A DNA stretch of 64,000 bases from Thermohalobaculum sp039815685 (GTDB lineage Bacteria > Pseudomonadota > Alphaproteobacteria > Rhodobacterales > Rhodobacteraceae): positions 1 through 64,000 of the forward strand of contig JBCBYV010000022.1 in the NCBI GenBank assembly GCA_039815685.1, read 5' to 3'. This document shows positions 1 to 7,406 of this stretch, piece after piece (position 1 is the first letter of the stretch; every line of letters starts with the position of its first letter). The notes below the pieces were generated by a model. The model was not told the DNA's origin. It was given only the letters and a program-made list of their open reading frames with translations, and ran no database searches. The position numbers were made by a program, and so were the translations under genes.

Positions 1-194
1 CTCTCTCGCAAACAAAGCGATAAACTGCTCCCGTCGTAACATTCCGATTGTCACCTGATTCGACTCCAAGATATCTCCTCTCCGCCGCCGCCCCTCTTCA
101 GCAAACCACTCTAGTCGCAGCAGTTTTCCTATGGGGTGGGAGTGACGGGCACACGCGCTACCTGCGGCGCACCGAAAATGCAGGAGCCGCAGAC

Positions 195-605
195 GTGTCC
201 CAGGTCGTCCTTTATCTCGTCACTGCCGTCATCTTCCTCGGTGCGGATGTGGTGTGGATCAAACTCTATGTCCGCCAGCTCTTCGAGACGCATGTGAACG
301 ACCTTCTGCTCGAGGAGTTCAGGGCGGGTCCCGCGATCGGCTTCTATGCGCTCTATGTCGTCGGCATGCTGTACTTCGCCTCGGCCGCCGGGCTCGCTGG
401 CAAACCGTTGACGAAGGTGGCGATGGACGCCGCGATCTTTGGCTTCTTCTGCTACGGGACGTACGCGGCGACGAACTACGCCACGCTCAAGGGTTGGCAC
501 CCGCAGATGGTGGCGAGCGATCTCTTCTGGGGAACGGTCGCGACGGCGATCTCCGCTGTATTGGGCGTGATCATCACCCGCTCGATCATGGGCTCGAACG
601 CCTGA
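195..605 (+). CDS. DUF2177 family membrane protein
   Basis: A 136-residue hydrophobic protein with about four membrane segments, in length and pattern like the DUF2177 family of small inner-membrane proteins of unknown function. Recognisable are an N-terminal segment ending in ADVVWIKLYV, a central segment with FYALYVVGMLYFAS, and the motif YAATNYATLKGW before the last helix. The reading frame is open upstream to position 48, but that extension is arginine-rich and unlike the family. I therefore take the GTG at 195 (MSQVVLYL) as the start. The gene stands alone before glpK, 141 nt away, and nothing links the two functionally. Confidence 0.8.
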   Translation: MSQVVLYLVTAVIFLGADVVWIKLYVRQLFETHVNDLLLEEFRAGPAIGFYALYVVGMLYFASAAGLAGKPLTKVAMDAAIFGFFCYGTYAATNYATLKGWHPQMVASDLFWGTVATAISAVLGVIITRSIMGSNA

Positions 606-746
606 CCGCCTGGCGCCCGGGCTTGCTTCCGCCGGCCCGTACACTGCGTCGGGACGGTGATTGCACTCGAGCAGGAAAGGCACTCCGTTGACATGCTCCC
701 GCCCGGGGCGCGACCCTCCCGCGCAACAAGAAGACGGGAGGACATC

Positions 747-2246
747 ATGGCGGATCACGTGCTGGCGATCGACCAGGGTACGACGTCGAGCCGGGCGATC
801 CTGTTCGACGCAGGCATGCGGCCGGTCGCATCGGGCCAGGAGGAGTTCGAGCAGCATTTCCCGCGGTCGGGCTGGGTCGAGCACGAGCAGGCGGATCTCT
901 GGTCGAGCACCGCCGCCGTCTGCCGCGCGGCCATCGAGCGGGCAGAAATCGGTCCGAACGAGATCGCGGCTGTCGGCATCACCAACCAGCGCGAGACCGT
1001 CTGCGTCTGGGAGAAGGAGACGGGCCGGCAGGTTCATCGCGCTGTCGTCTGGCAGGACCGGCGCACCTCGGAAATGGCCGCTCGGCTGCGTGATGACGGG
1101 CACGGGAACATGGTCACCGAGCGGACCGGCCTGCTGCTGGACCCGTATTTCTCCGGCACGAAGCTCGCCTGGATCCTCGATCAGATCGAGGGCGCGCGCG
1201 AGCGGGCGAGGCGGGGCGAGCTGCTCTTCGGCACGGTCGACAGCTATCTCATCTGGCGGCTGACCGGGGGCGCGGTGCACGCGACCGATGCGACCAATGC
1301 CTGCCGCACGATGCTCTACAACATCCATGAAGGCGCCTGGGACGAGGAGATGCTGCGTCTTCTCGACATTCCCCGGGCGATGCTGCCCGAGATCCGCGAC
1401 TCGAACGGGGATTTCGGGACGACGCGGCCGGATCTCTTCGGGCGGCCGATCCCGATCCGCGGCGTCGCGGGCGACCAGCAGGCGGCGACCATCGGGCAGG
1501 CCTGCTTCCGGCCGGGGATGATGAAATCGACCTACGGCACAGGCTGCTTCGCGCTCCTCAATACGGGCGAGAAGCCTGTCGCTTCGCAGAACCGGCTGCT
1601 CACGACGGTTGCCTACCAGATCGACGGCAAGCCCGCCTTCGCGCTGGAGGGCTCGATCTTCGTCGCCGGTGCGGTGGTGCAGTGGCTCCGCGATGGGCTC
1701 AAGGTAGTCCGGGAAGCGAAGGAGACGCAGCCGCTGGCCCAAGCGGCCGACCCGAACCAGGATGTTTATCTCGTTCCGGCCTTCGTCGGCCTCGGCGCGC
1801 CCTACTGGGACGCGGACTGCCGGGGCGCGATCTACGGCCTTACTAGGGGTACGGGGCCTGAGGAGTTCGCACGGGCGGCACTCGAGAGCGTCGGTTATCA
1901 GACACGCGACCTGCTCGACGCCATGCAGAAGGACTGGGCGGCAGAGACCGGCTCGGCGACCGACGTGGTCCTGCGCGTCGACGGGGGCATGTCGGCCTCG
2001 GACTACGCGATGCAGTTTCTATCAGACATCATCGGGGCGCCAGTGGACCGGCCGAAGATCCAGGAGACGACGGCGCTCGGTGCTGCATGGCTTGCGGGGA
2101 TGAGCGCCGGCGTCTTCCCCGGCCTCGATGCCTTTGCCGAACGCTGGGCGCTAGAGCGGCGGTTCGAGCCCGCGATGGAGGCCGCCGAGCGCGACCGGAA
2201 ATACGCCGGTTGGACCGACGCGGTGAGCCGAACGCTCTCGCGCTGA
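747..2246 (+). CDS. glpK: Glycerol kinase
   Basis: Glycerol kinase (FGGY family) phosphorylates glycerol to glycerol 3-phosphate with ATP in the cytoplasm. The 499-residue length is normal for the family. The N-terminal phosphate-binding motif DQGTTSSR is at residues 9-16. The substrate-side motifs TNQRET and VVWQDRR are near residues 87-110, the nucleotide-binding GSIFVAGAVVQWLRD near residue 305, and DGGMS near residue 412. The ATG at 747 is chosen because a GGGAGGA ribosome site lies 5 nt upstream; the longer open frame from 657 is not needed. The usual partners glpF, glpD and glpR are not adjacent, so the gene seems to be a stand-alone unit here. Confidence 0.97.
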   Translation: MADHVLAIDQGTTSSRAILFDAGMRPVASGQEEFEQHFPRSGWVEHEQADLWSSTAAVCRAAIERAEIGPNEIAAVGITNQRETVCVWEKETGRQVHRAVVWQDRRTSEMAARLRDDGHGNMVTERTGLLLDPYFSGTKLAWILDQIEGARERARRGELLFGTVDSYLIWRLTGGAVHATDATNACRTMLYNIHEGAWDEEMLRLLDIPRAMLPEIRDSNGDFGTTRPDLFGRPIPIRGVAGDQQAATIGQACFRPGMMKSTYGTGCFALLNTGEKPVASQNRLLTTVAYQIDGKPAFALEGSIFVAGAVVQWLRDGLKVVREAKETQPLAQAADPNQDVYLVPAFVGLGAPYWDADCRGAIYGLTRGTGPEEFARAALESVGYQTRDLLDAMQKDWAAETGSATDVVLRVDGGMSASDYAMQFLSDIIGAPVDRPKIQETTALGAAWLAGMSAGVFPGLDAFAERWALERRFEPAMEAAERDRKYAGWTDAVSRTLSR

Positions 2247-2271
2247 GCGGCCTGGCCGCGTTTACCGCAAA

Positions 2272-3207
2272 GTGACGCCGCCCCGCTACCTCATCGACGG
2301 GACGAACTGGTGGTCGGGCAACTCGGCGGCGGCGATGAGCGGGTTGAGGTTTGGGTGGCGGCGCCGGGTAGATCGGGCCGAGACGCGAGATCGAGGTCAG
2401 GTGAGCCATGGGCTCTTTGCGCCGCCGGTCGTGCCTGCTCCGATCTATGCCGTAGGCCCGGTGCGGGGCGAGGTGACGCTCCTCCGCAAGCTCGTCGCGC
2501 GGATCCTGCGCGACCTTCCGCGCCGGCCCCGGGCCGGGGGGCTGCTTGATGCGACTGGCGCGCCGGCCGGCAGGCGGCAGCCGGTAGCGGATCTCGTTCT
2601 TCTGGGAAACCTGACTGCCGGGGGCAGCAGCGGGCTCGATGTGCTCGACTGCATGGCGGAGATTGCGGCGGAGCCAGCACTGCGTCTGACCCTGCTCCTC
2701 GGGCCGCAGGAGCTGCATCTGAGGCGTTTCCTTGCCGGAGAGTGCGATGGCGAGCGCTGGTTGAGCGAGGGCGGCATATCCTTTCTGGTCGCAGCCGGCA
2801 TCGAACCCCGCCTTGACGCTGCGCCGGAGCGGCTGAGAAAGGCGGTTTCGGCACTCCTCGGTCCTCGACGGGCGCTCCTGGAGGGCATGCCGCCCTCAGT
2901 CACCATCGGCAATGTACTCCTGAGCCACGGTGGTGGGGCCGCGGACCGGCTGCTCGATGCGCAGGATGTCGAGGCACTGGTGTTCGGTCCGAGCAGTGGG
3001 CGGCAACCTCGAACCGACGGGATCTGGACGGTGCATGCGGGCGCGTTGCAGGGAGAGCCTCTGCCGGATGCCGGTGTCATCGGTCTCTGCAGCGGTGCGC
3101 ATTACTCGCAGCGTCTTGTGGCGCTTCGGATTGACGCCGATGGTGGCCTCGGCCTTCTCGAAGTGCGGGATGAGCCTGCGCCGCAGGGGACGCCGGAGCA
3201 CCGCTAG
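2272..3207 (+). CDS. Degenerate metallophosphatase-like protein, probably inactive
   Basis: A 311-residue protein that keeps the frame of the PPP-type serine/threonine (or ApaH-like) metallophosphatases common in Rhodobacterales but has lost their catalytic residues. The expected GDxHG is GPVRG at 62-66, GDxxDRG is GNLTAGG at 112-118, GNHE is GPQE at 144-147, and the GH near the C terminus is replaced around VHAG at 254-257. Surrounding landmarks survive: YAVG, LVARI, LDVLD, SHGG at 218-221, and CSGAHYSQRL at 273-282 in place of the usual DTGAYxSGRL. The GTG start has no strong ribosome site, and an in-frame ATG at 2335 is possible. GC-rich third positions suggest the frame is under selection. 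A role as a binding-only pseudo-enzyme is inference. Confidence 0.6.
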   Translation: MTPPRYLIDGTNWWSGNSAAAMSGLRFGWRRRVDRAETRDRGQVSHGLFAPPVVPAPIYAVGPVRGEVTLLRKLVARILRDLPRRPRAGGLLDATGAPAGRRQPVADLVLLGNLTAGGSSGLDVLDCMAEIAAEPALRLTLLLGPQELHLRRFLAGECDGERWLSEGGISFLVAAGIEPRLDAAPERLRKAVSALLGPRRALLEGMPPSVTIGNVLLSHGGGAADRLLDAQDVEALVFGPSSGRQPRTDGIWTVHAGALQGEPLPDAGVIGLCSGAHYSQRLVALRIDADGGLGLLEVRDEPAPQGTPEHR

Positions 3208-3254
3208 CCTGCCGTTTCAAGGGGCCCTTGCGGCTGTTCGTGTCATCGGATGCA

Positions 3255-4022
3255 ATGCGTACCATGCAGCGCGCCTCCGCGTCCCTCGGCATCGTAGACT
3301 GGCCCTCGCCCAACCATGGACCCCGGCGGGAAGGTCCGGTGGACATGGTCGTGCTGCACTACACGGCGATGGAGAGCACGGAGGCTGCGGCGCGCCGCCT
3401 CGCCGACCCCGCGGCAGAGGTCTCGGCCCACTACCTCATCGGGCGCTGCGGCACCGTCCTTGCCATGGTGCCGGAGGACCGTCGCGCCTGGCATGCCGGG
3501 CGGGCGCGCTGGGGTGCTGTCGAGGACGTGAATTCCCGTTCGATCGGTATCGAACTCGATAACGAAGGGGCGGCGCTCTCTCCCCTGCCGCCCTTTGCCG
3601 AGCCTCAGATGGCCGCGCTCGAACGGTTACTCGGCGATCTTCTCGGACGCCATCCGGTCCCGCCGAAACGCGTGGTCGGCCATGCCTGCATCTCCCCGGG
3701 GCGAAAGATCGATCCGGGGGCGAAGTTCGATTGGCGGCGGCTTGCGGCGCAGGACCTCGCCATCTGGCTCGATCCTTCGCCCGCAGCTCTGGCGCCTGCG
3801 GGCGACCCTGGCGACGCGGTTGCGTTCGCTCAGGCTCTTTCGCGGCTCGGCTACGCTGTGCCGCCGGGAGCCGCCCGATGGGAGGCGCTGCTGTCCGTCT
3901 GGCAGGCCTTTGCCATGCGCTTTCTCCCGCCGCGCGCCGCCGAGCCCTGGGCCGGTCCGGCGGCGGTGGCGCACGCGGAGGCCTTGGCCGCACGTTGGCC
4001 GTCCGCGGATGGCGTGGTTTGA
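3255..4022 (+). CDS. AmpD-like N-acetylmuramoyl-L-alanine amidase
   Basis: A zinc amidase of the Amidase_2 (AmpD/PGRP) family, which cleaves the bond between N-acetylmuramic acid and L-alanine during peptidoglycan recycling. The N-terminal half holds VVLHYTA (first zinc histidine, about residue 35), HYLIG, and GHACISPGRKIDPG near residues 142-155, which supplies the second histidine and the catalytic lysine and aspartate. The remainder looks like a short peptidoglycan-binding-type domain (AFAMRFLPP near residue 220). No signal peptide is evident, so a cytoplasmic AmpD-like role is likely. ATG 3255 or 3264 are both plausible starts; a TTG at 3228 is less likely. Its stop codon overlaps the rnpB promoter. 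Confidence 0.85.
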   Translation: MRTMQRASASLGIVDWPSPNHGPRREGPVDMVVLHYTAMESTEAAARRLADPAAEVSAHYLIGRCGTVLAMVPEDRRAWHAGRARWGAVEDVNSRSIGIELDNEGAALSPLPPFAEPQMAALERLLGDLLGRHPVPPKRVVGHACISPGRKIDPGAKFDWRRLAAQDLAIWLDPSPAALAPAGDPGDAVAFAQALSRLGYAVPPGAARWEALLSVWQAFAMRFLPPRAAEPWAGPAAVAHAEALAARWPSADGVV

Positions 4023-4047
4023 CAAATATGGCGCCCCGGCGCATCAG
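4019..4047 (+). promoter_or_regulatory. Putative rnpB promoter
   Basis: A consensus -35 box TTGACA at 4019-4024 overlaps the amidase stop codon. It is followed by a 17-nt spacer and a weaker -10 box CATCAG at 4042-4047, placing the start near 4052, exactly where the RNase P P1 helix begins. Confidence 0.6.
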
Positions 4048-4051
4048 CGGC

Positions 4052-4442
4052 GTGCGGGCGGCGGGATGGTCGCGCCGGCCCGGGTAGATCCCGGCGCCGG
4101 TGAGGAAAGTCCGGGCTCCACGGAGAAACGGTGCCGGGTAACGCCCGGCGGGGGCCTTCGGGCCTTCAGGGAAAGCGCCACAGAGAAGAGACCGCCGGGG
4201 CTTGTTCCCGGCAAGGGTGAAACGGTGGGGTAAGAGCCCACCGCGCCTTCGGCAACGCAGGCGGCACGGCAAGCCCCACCGGGAGCAAGGTCGAGAAGGG
4301 ATGGCACGGCGCAAGCCGGGGCGCTCCGGCCCGCCATCCGGGTTGACTGCAGGAGGTCGCGGGCGATCGCGACCCTCAGATGAATGGCCATCCAAGGGGT
4401 TTCGCGCCCCTGGACAGAACCCGGCTTATACGCCGCCCGCAC
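4052..4442 (+). ncRNA. rnpB: RNase P RNA
   Basis: Catalytic RNA of RNase P, which trims the 5' ends of tRNA precursors. The hallmark GAGGAAAGTCCGGGCT lies at 4102-4117 and the conserved ACAGAA followed by CCGGCTTATA at 4414-4430. The ends pair perfectly: GTGCGGGCGGCG at 4052-4063 with CGCCGCCCGCAC at 4431-4442, giving a 12-bp P1 helix. Other expected pieces are present, such as AGGGTGAAA at about 4214 and the GTAAGAGC around 4230. The length of about 391 nt fits the bacterial type A molecule. Location between an amidase gene and mraZ is common in alphaproteobacteria. Confidence 0.97.
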
Positions 4443-4606
4443 TCTCCCACATCGCTCCCACCTCGCTCAAGGCGAACCATCGGCCTCCAGCCAGTGCATA
4501 ATCGCGCTCCAGCATCCATGATTCGATGAAGGGTGACTGTTCAGATCAGAACAATATAAGAACAAATTTATCAGGAGCACTCTTCAAGGTTGTGTAACCC
4601 TCTGGT

Positions 4607-4634
4607 TTGATCATGAAATGTTCTCATTTATGAT
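4607..4634 (+). promoter_or_regulatory. Putative dcw (mraZ) promoter
   Basis: In an AT-rich island, TTGATC at 4607-4612 and TATGAT at 4629-4634 are separated by 16 nt, a plausible sigma-70 promoter with a start near 4641. It sits just upstream of the TGGG repeats. Confidence 0.5.
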
Positions 4635-4640
4635 GCTGAT

Positions 4641-5089
4641 GACAGTATTGGGAGGAGATTGGGGCATTTTGGGTTGAGATGGTGCCTATCTGCGGGTACC
4701 TTCCCTTCATCGCCGGTCAGAGGTGGCAAAGACCGCCCGCCGGCAATGAGACCTCCGGTGCGGCGCGTCAGGCTGTTGAGGCAGAGCAGACCGGCCAACG
4801 AGCAGGGCTACAGCCCGAGCGGCATACCGGCGGACGAGGGGCAAAAAGGGGCGGGATGAGGTGCCAAGAGAGCGCCCGGCCCGCCCCCGCCCCATCGAGG
4901 TTCGACGGCTGTGTGGCGTTGGCGCCGGGTGTTGAGGCAGGTGGCGCGCGCGGGCGGCGAGCGGAGTGGTGAAGGGGTGCTTGCCGGTGGTGGTGTTGCC
5001 GCCCGCAGGCGCCGCGCGCGGAGCAGGGCCCATGCCTGGGCCGGAGCAAGCGGCAGCGCGGTTGGCATGGGCGAGGGGCGGCACCCGAG
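4641..5089 (+). promoter_or_regulatory. Long untranslated leader of mraZ
   Basis: From the predicted start point to the mraZ ATG there are about 450 nt with no convincing open reading frame. The first 40 nt are AT-rich and carry the TGGG repeats; the rest is very GC-rich with several possible hairpins, for example GCGGGCGGC near 4949 pairing with GCCGCCCGC near 5000, and GGCCCA/TGGGCC around 5028-5042. In Rhodobacter sphaeroides the dcw cluster has a similarly extended leader that gives rise to the small RNA UpsM, so a counterpart here is plausible. I could not recognise its sequence or an internal intrinsic terminator. Confidence 0.55.
4649..4674 (+). promoter_or_regulatory. Putative MraZ operator (three TGGG repeats)
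   Basis: Three direct TGGGN repeats begin at 4649, 4660 and 4670, spaced 11 and 10 nt. In E. coli, MraZ binds three TGGGN repeats with 5-nt spacers upstream of its own gene, so this matches the expected autoregulatory site. The repeats lie immediately downstream of the predicted start point, where binding would block the promoter. Confidence 0.7.
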
Positions 5090-5551
5090 ATGCTGAAGCG
5101 CTTCGCAGGCACCCATAAGCACAAGGTGGAGGATCGCGGCCGCGTCTCGCTGCCCTCGGCCTTCCGCAAGGTGCTGGCAACGCTCGAGACCCGCGATCTC
5201 TATCTCATCCCCCAGATGAAACGGCCGGATGCGCATGTCTGCATGACCGGTCCCGGCTTCGAGGCCTATTGCGAGCGCGTCGAGCAGACGCTCGAGAACC
5301 AGGCCGACCGCGAGGCTTTCGACGAATTCGTGCAGGGCTCGGCCGTGCCGCTCGAGGCGGACGAGGCCGGGCGCATCGTGCTCGCAACCGCGATCCGGCA
5401 AGCGCTCGGCATCGGCAAGGACCTCGTCTTCGTCGGCCTCGGCAGCCATTTCGAGATCCGGGCGCCCGAGACCCATGACGACCGGGCGGATGCGGCGAGC
5501 GAGAAGGCGCGGCGCCTCATCGCCGAGGTGTCCATGAGCGGCCTGCACTGA
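5090..5551 (+). CDS. mraZ: Transcriptional regulator MraZ
   Basis: First gene of the division and cell wall cluster. MraZ is a ring-forming DNA-binding protein with two AbrB-like (SpoVT) halves that represses its own operon. At 153 residues the length is normal. The N-terminal half has the family pattern THKHKVEDRGRVSLPSAFR (residues 8-26), and the second half has EADEAGRIVLATAIRQ near residues 84-99, each with the conserved D/E-x-x-GR-x-x-LP/L-x-x-xR signature. The likely target is the set of TGGG repeats at 4649-4674. rsmH starts 8 nt after the stop codon. Confidence 0.95.
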   Translation: MLKRFAGTHKHKVEDRGRVSLPSAFRKVLATLETRDLYLIPQMKRPDAHVCMTGPGFEAYCERVEQTLENQADREAFDEFVQGSAVPLEADEAGRIVLATAIRQALGIGKDLVFVGLGSHFEIRAPETHDDRADAASEKARRLIAEVSMSGLH

Positions 5552-5559
5552 GGCTTGCG

Positions 5560-6588
5560 ATGGAGACAGCGCCGCATATCCCCGTTTTGCTCGAACCCGT
5601 GCTGGCAGCCCTCGCCCCGCTCGAAGGCGCCGTCGTGATCGATGGTACCTTTGGCGCGGGCGGCTACAGCAAGGCGATCCTCGCGCAGGGGGCGGCGCGG
5701 GTCATCGGGATCGACCGGGATCCGACTGCGGTGGCGGTTGGGCGTGCCCTTGCCGATGCGGAGCCGCGGTTCCGGATCGTCGAGGCGGCGTTCGATGCGC
5801 TCGACGAGGTCGCGGAGGGAGAGACACCGGACGCCGTGGTCCTCGATATCGGCGTGTCTTCCATGCAGCTCGACGAGGCTGAGCGCGGCTTCTCCTTCAT
5901 GCGCGACGGGCCGCTCGATATGCGCATGGCGTCCGATGGGCCGAGCGCTGCCGACATCGTCAACACGGCCGACGCGGATGAGCTTGCTGACATTCTTCAC
6001 CACTTCGGCGAGGAGCGCGCCGCGCGTCGCATCGCCCGCGCGATCCTTGCGTCGCGCGCGGAGGCGGAAATCACCGGGACGCTCGCGCTCGCGGATGTGG
6101 TCGCCGGGTGTCTCCCAGCCGCCCGGAAAGGGCAGTTGCATCCGGCGACGCGGAGCTTTCAGGGGCTGCGCATCGCGGTGAACGATGAGCTTGGTCAGCT
6201 GGTCCGGGCCCTTGCGGCGGCCGAACGGGTGCTGCCCGAGGGTGGTCGGCTGGCGGTCGTGACCTTCCACTCGCTCGAAGACCGGATCGTGAAGCGCTTC
6301 TTCCAGCTTGGCGCGGGGCAGGGTGGGCAGGGCTCGCGCCATCTGCCCGCGGCGGCACCCGGTCCGGCGCCGCGCTGGGCGAAGCCGGCCAAACCCGTCG
6401 CGCCATCGGACGCGGAATGCGCCGCGAACCCGCGAGCCCGCTCGGCCCGCCTGCGCTGGGCCCGGCGCACGGCCGCCCCCGCTGTGGCGCCGGACCCCCG
6501 TACCCTCGGCCTGCCGCATGCGCCCGTGGCGGCGGGCTTCGCTCGGCGTGCGGCCCGGCGTGCGCAGGCGGCGGGGGGTGCGGCATGA
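5560..6588 (+). CDS. rsmH: 16S rRNA (cytosine(1402)-N(4))-methyltransferase RsmH
   Basis: RsmH (MraW) uses S-adenosylmethionine to methylate N4 of C1402 in the decoding centre of 16S rRNA. The protein starts METAPHIPVLLEPVLAAL, typical of the family. The SAM-binding DGTFGAGGYS is at about residues 28-37, DIGVSSMQLD near 99-108, RGFSFMRDGPLDMRM near 110-124, and VTFHSLEDRIVK near 237-248. Length 342 residues is slightly above the usual 310-320, owing to a basic, alanine-rich tail. The stop codon overlaps the ftsL ATG (ATGA). Confidence 0.96.
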   Translation: METAPHIPVLLEPVLAALAPLEGAVVIDGTFGAGGYSKAILAQGAARVIGIDRDPTAVAVGRALADAEPRFRIVEAAFDALDEVAEGETPDAVVLDIGVSSMQLDEAERGFSFMRDGPLDMRMASDGPSAADIVNTADADELADILHHFGEERAARRIARAILASRAEAEITGTLALADVVAGCLPAARKGQLHPATRSFQGLRIAVNDELGQLVRALAAAERVLPEGGRLAVVTFHSLEDRIVKRFFQLGAGQGGQGSRHLPAAAPGPAPRWAKPAKPVAPSDAECAANPRARSARLRWARRTAAPAVAPDPRTLGLPHAPVAAGFARRAARRAQAAGGAA

Positions 6589-7406
6589 GCAGGATTGGCT
6601 TCGCCCTCTCCATCATCGCGATCGTTGCCATCGCGGCCTGGGCCTACAACGTGAACTACCGCACCGGCGAGGCCTTGGCGCGCGTCGAGGGTCTGCGCGT
6701 TGAGATCGCCCGGACGCGAGAGGACGTGCAGGTGCTGCGCGTCGAATGGGCCTGGCTCAACACGCCGGAACGCCTATCGCGCCTCGTGGCGGAGCATCGC
6801 GCGGCACTGGCGCTCGAGCCAATGGTGCCTGGCCGGTTCGGCGACGCCCAGCAGGTGCCCTTCCCGCCGCCCGCGGACCACGATCCGCTGGAGGCTGCGC
6901 TGATGGCCGCGCTTTCGGGGGCGGAGCAGTCGATCCTCGCGCAGGCGCCGCTGCCGGACCGTGGCGCCGCGCCGCGCCCCGAGCCCGATCCACGCCTCCT
7001 GCCCCTCCTCGACGACGCGCCTCGGCGCCGACTCGTGCCCGTGGCGCTCCTTCCCGGTGAGTTCAACGCGGACGGTGCGCCGGCCGAAGCGGAGGCCGTC
7101 GCCACGGGGCATCAGCCAGCCGCGGACGCGCTTGCCGCGGCGATCGATGAGGCCGTCGCACGGGTGGTCGGCGAGCGGTCCCCCGCCTTCGTCCCGGATG
7201 GCGATGCGGCTCTGGGCGGGCCGACGCTCGGCGCGCCCGCGCCAGCGCCGGGTCCCGCCGTCACCCGTGGCCTCGCACGCGTGGTCGAGGCGGGCGGCGG
7301 GCGTGCGCTCCCGGCCGAGCCGAGCACGCGCGGGGCCGAGCCGAGCGGTCTCTTCCTGCGGCAGATGTCGGCTGCGCAGGCACCTCAAGAGGAGGCGGCG
7401 GAGTGA
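6585..7406 (+). CDS. ftsL: Cell division protein FtsL, with long C-terminal extension
   Basis: FtsL is a bitopic inner-membrane protein that joins FtsQ and FtsB and activates FtsWI at the septum. Identification rests on position between rsmH and ftsI and on architecture: a membrane helix right at the N terminus (GFALSIIAIVAIAAWAYNV, residues 5-23), then a leucine-zipper-like helix (VEGLRVEIARTREDVQVLRVEWAWLNTPERLSRL split over residues 34-67). Normal FtsL proteins are about 100-130 residues; this one has 273, with a proline- and alanine-rich periplasmic tail of about 150 residues after residue 100. The ATG at 6585 overlaps the rsmH stop, which supports the start. Confidence 0.85.
   Translation: MSRIGFALSIIAIVAIAAWAYNVNYRTGEALARVEGLRVEIARTREDVQVLRVEWAWLNTPERLSRLVAEHRAALALEPMVPGRFGDAQQVPFPPPADHDPLEAALMAALSGAEQSILAQAPLPDRGAAPRPEPDPRLLPLLDDAPRRRLVPVALLPGEFNADGAPAEAEAVATGHQPAADALAAAIDEAVARVVGERSPAFVPDGDAALGGPTLGAPAPAPGPAVTRGLARVVEAGGGRALPAEPSTRGAEPSGLFLRQMSAAQAPQEEAAE

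Noticed and set aside
688..716. glpK promoter with TTGACA at 688
   Set aside because: The -35 box is perfect, but no acceptable -10 box is found 16-18 nt downstream.
129..1742. 537-residue minus-strand open frame opposite glpK
   Set aside because: It is antisense to the clear glycerol kinase gene. The translation is arginine-rich and has no recognisable domain, as expected for a shadow frame in high-GC DNA.
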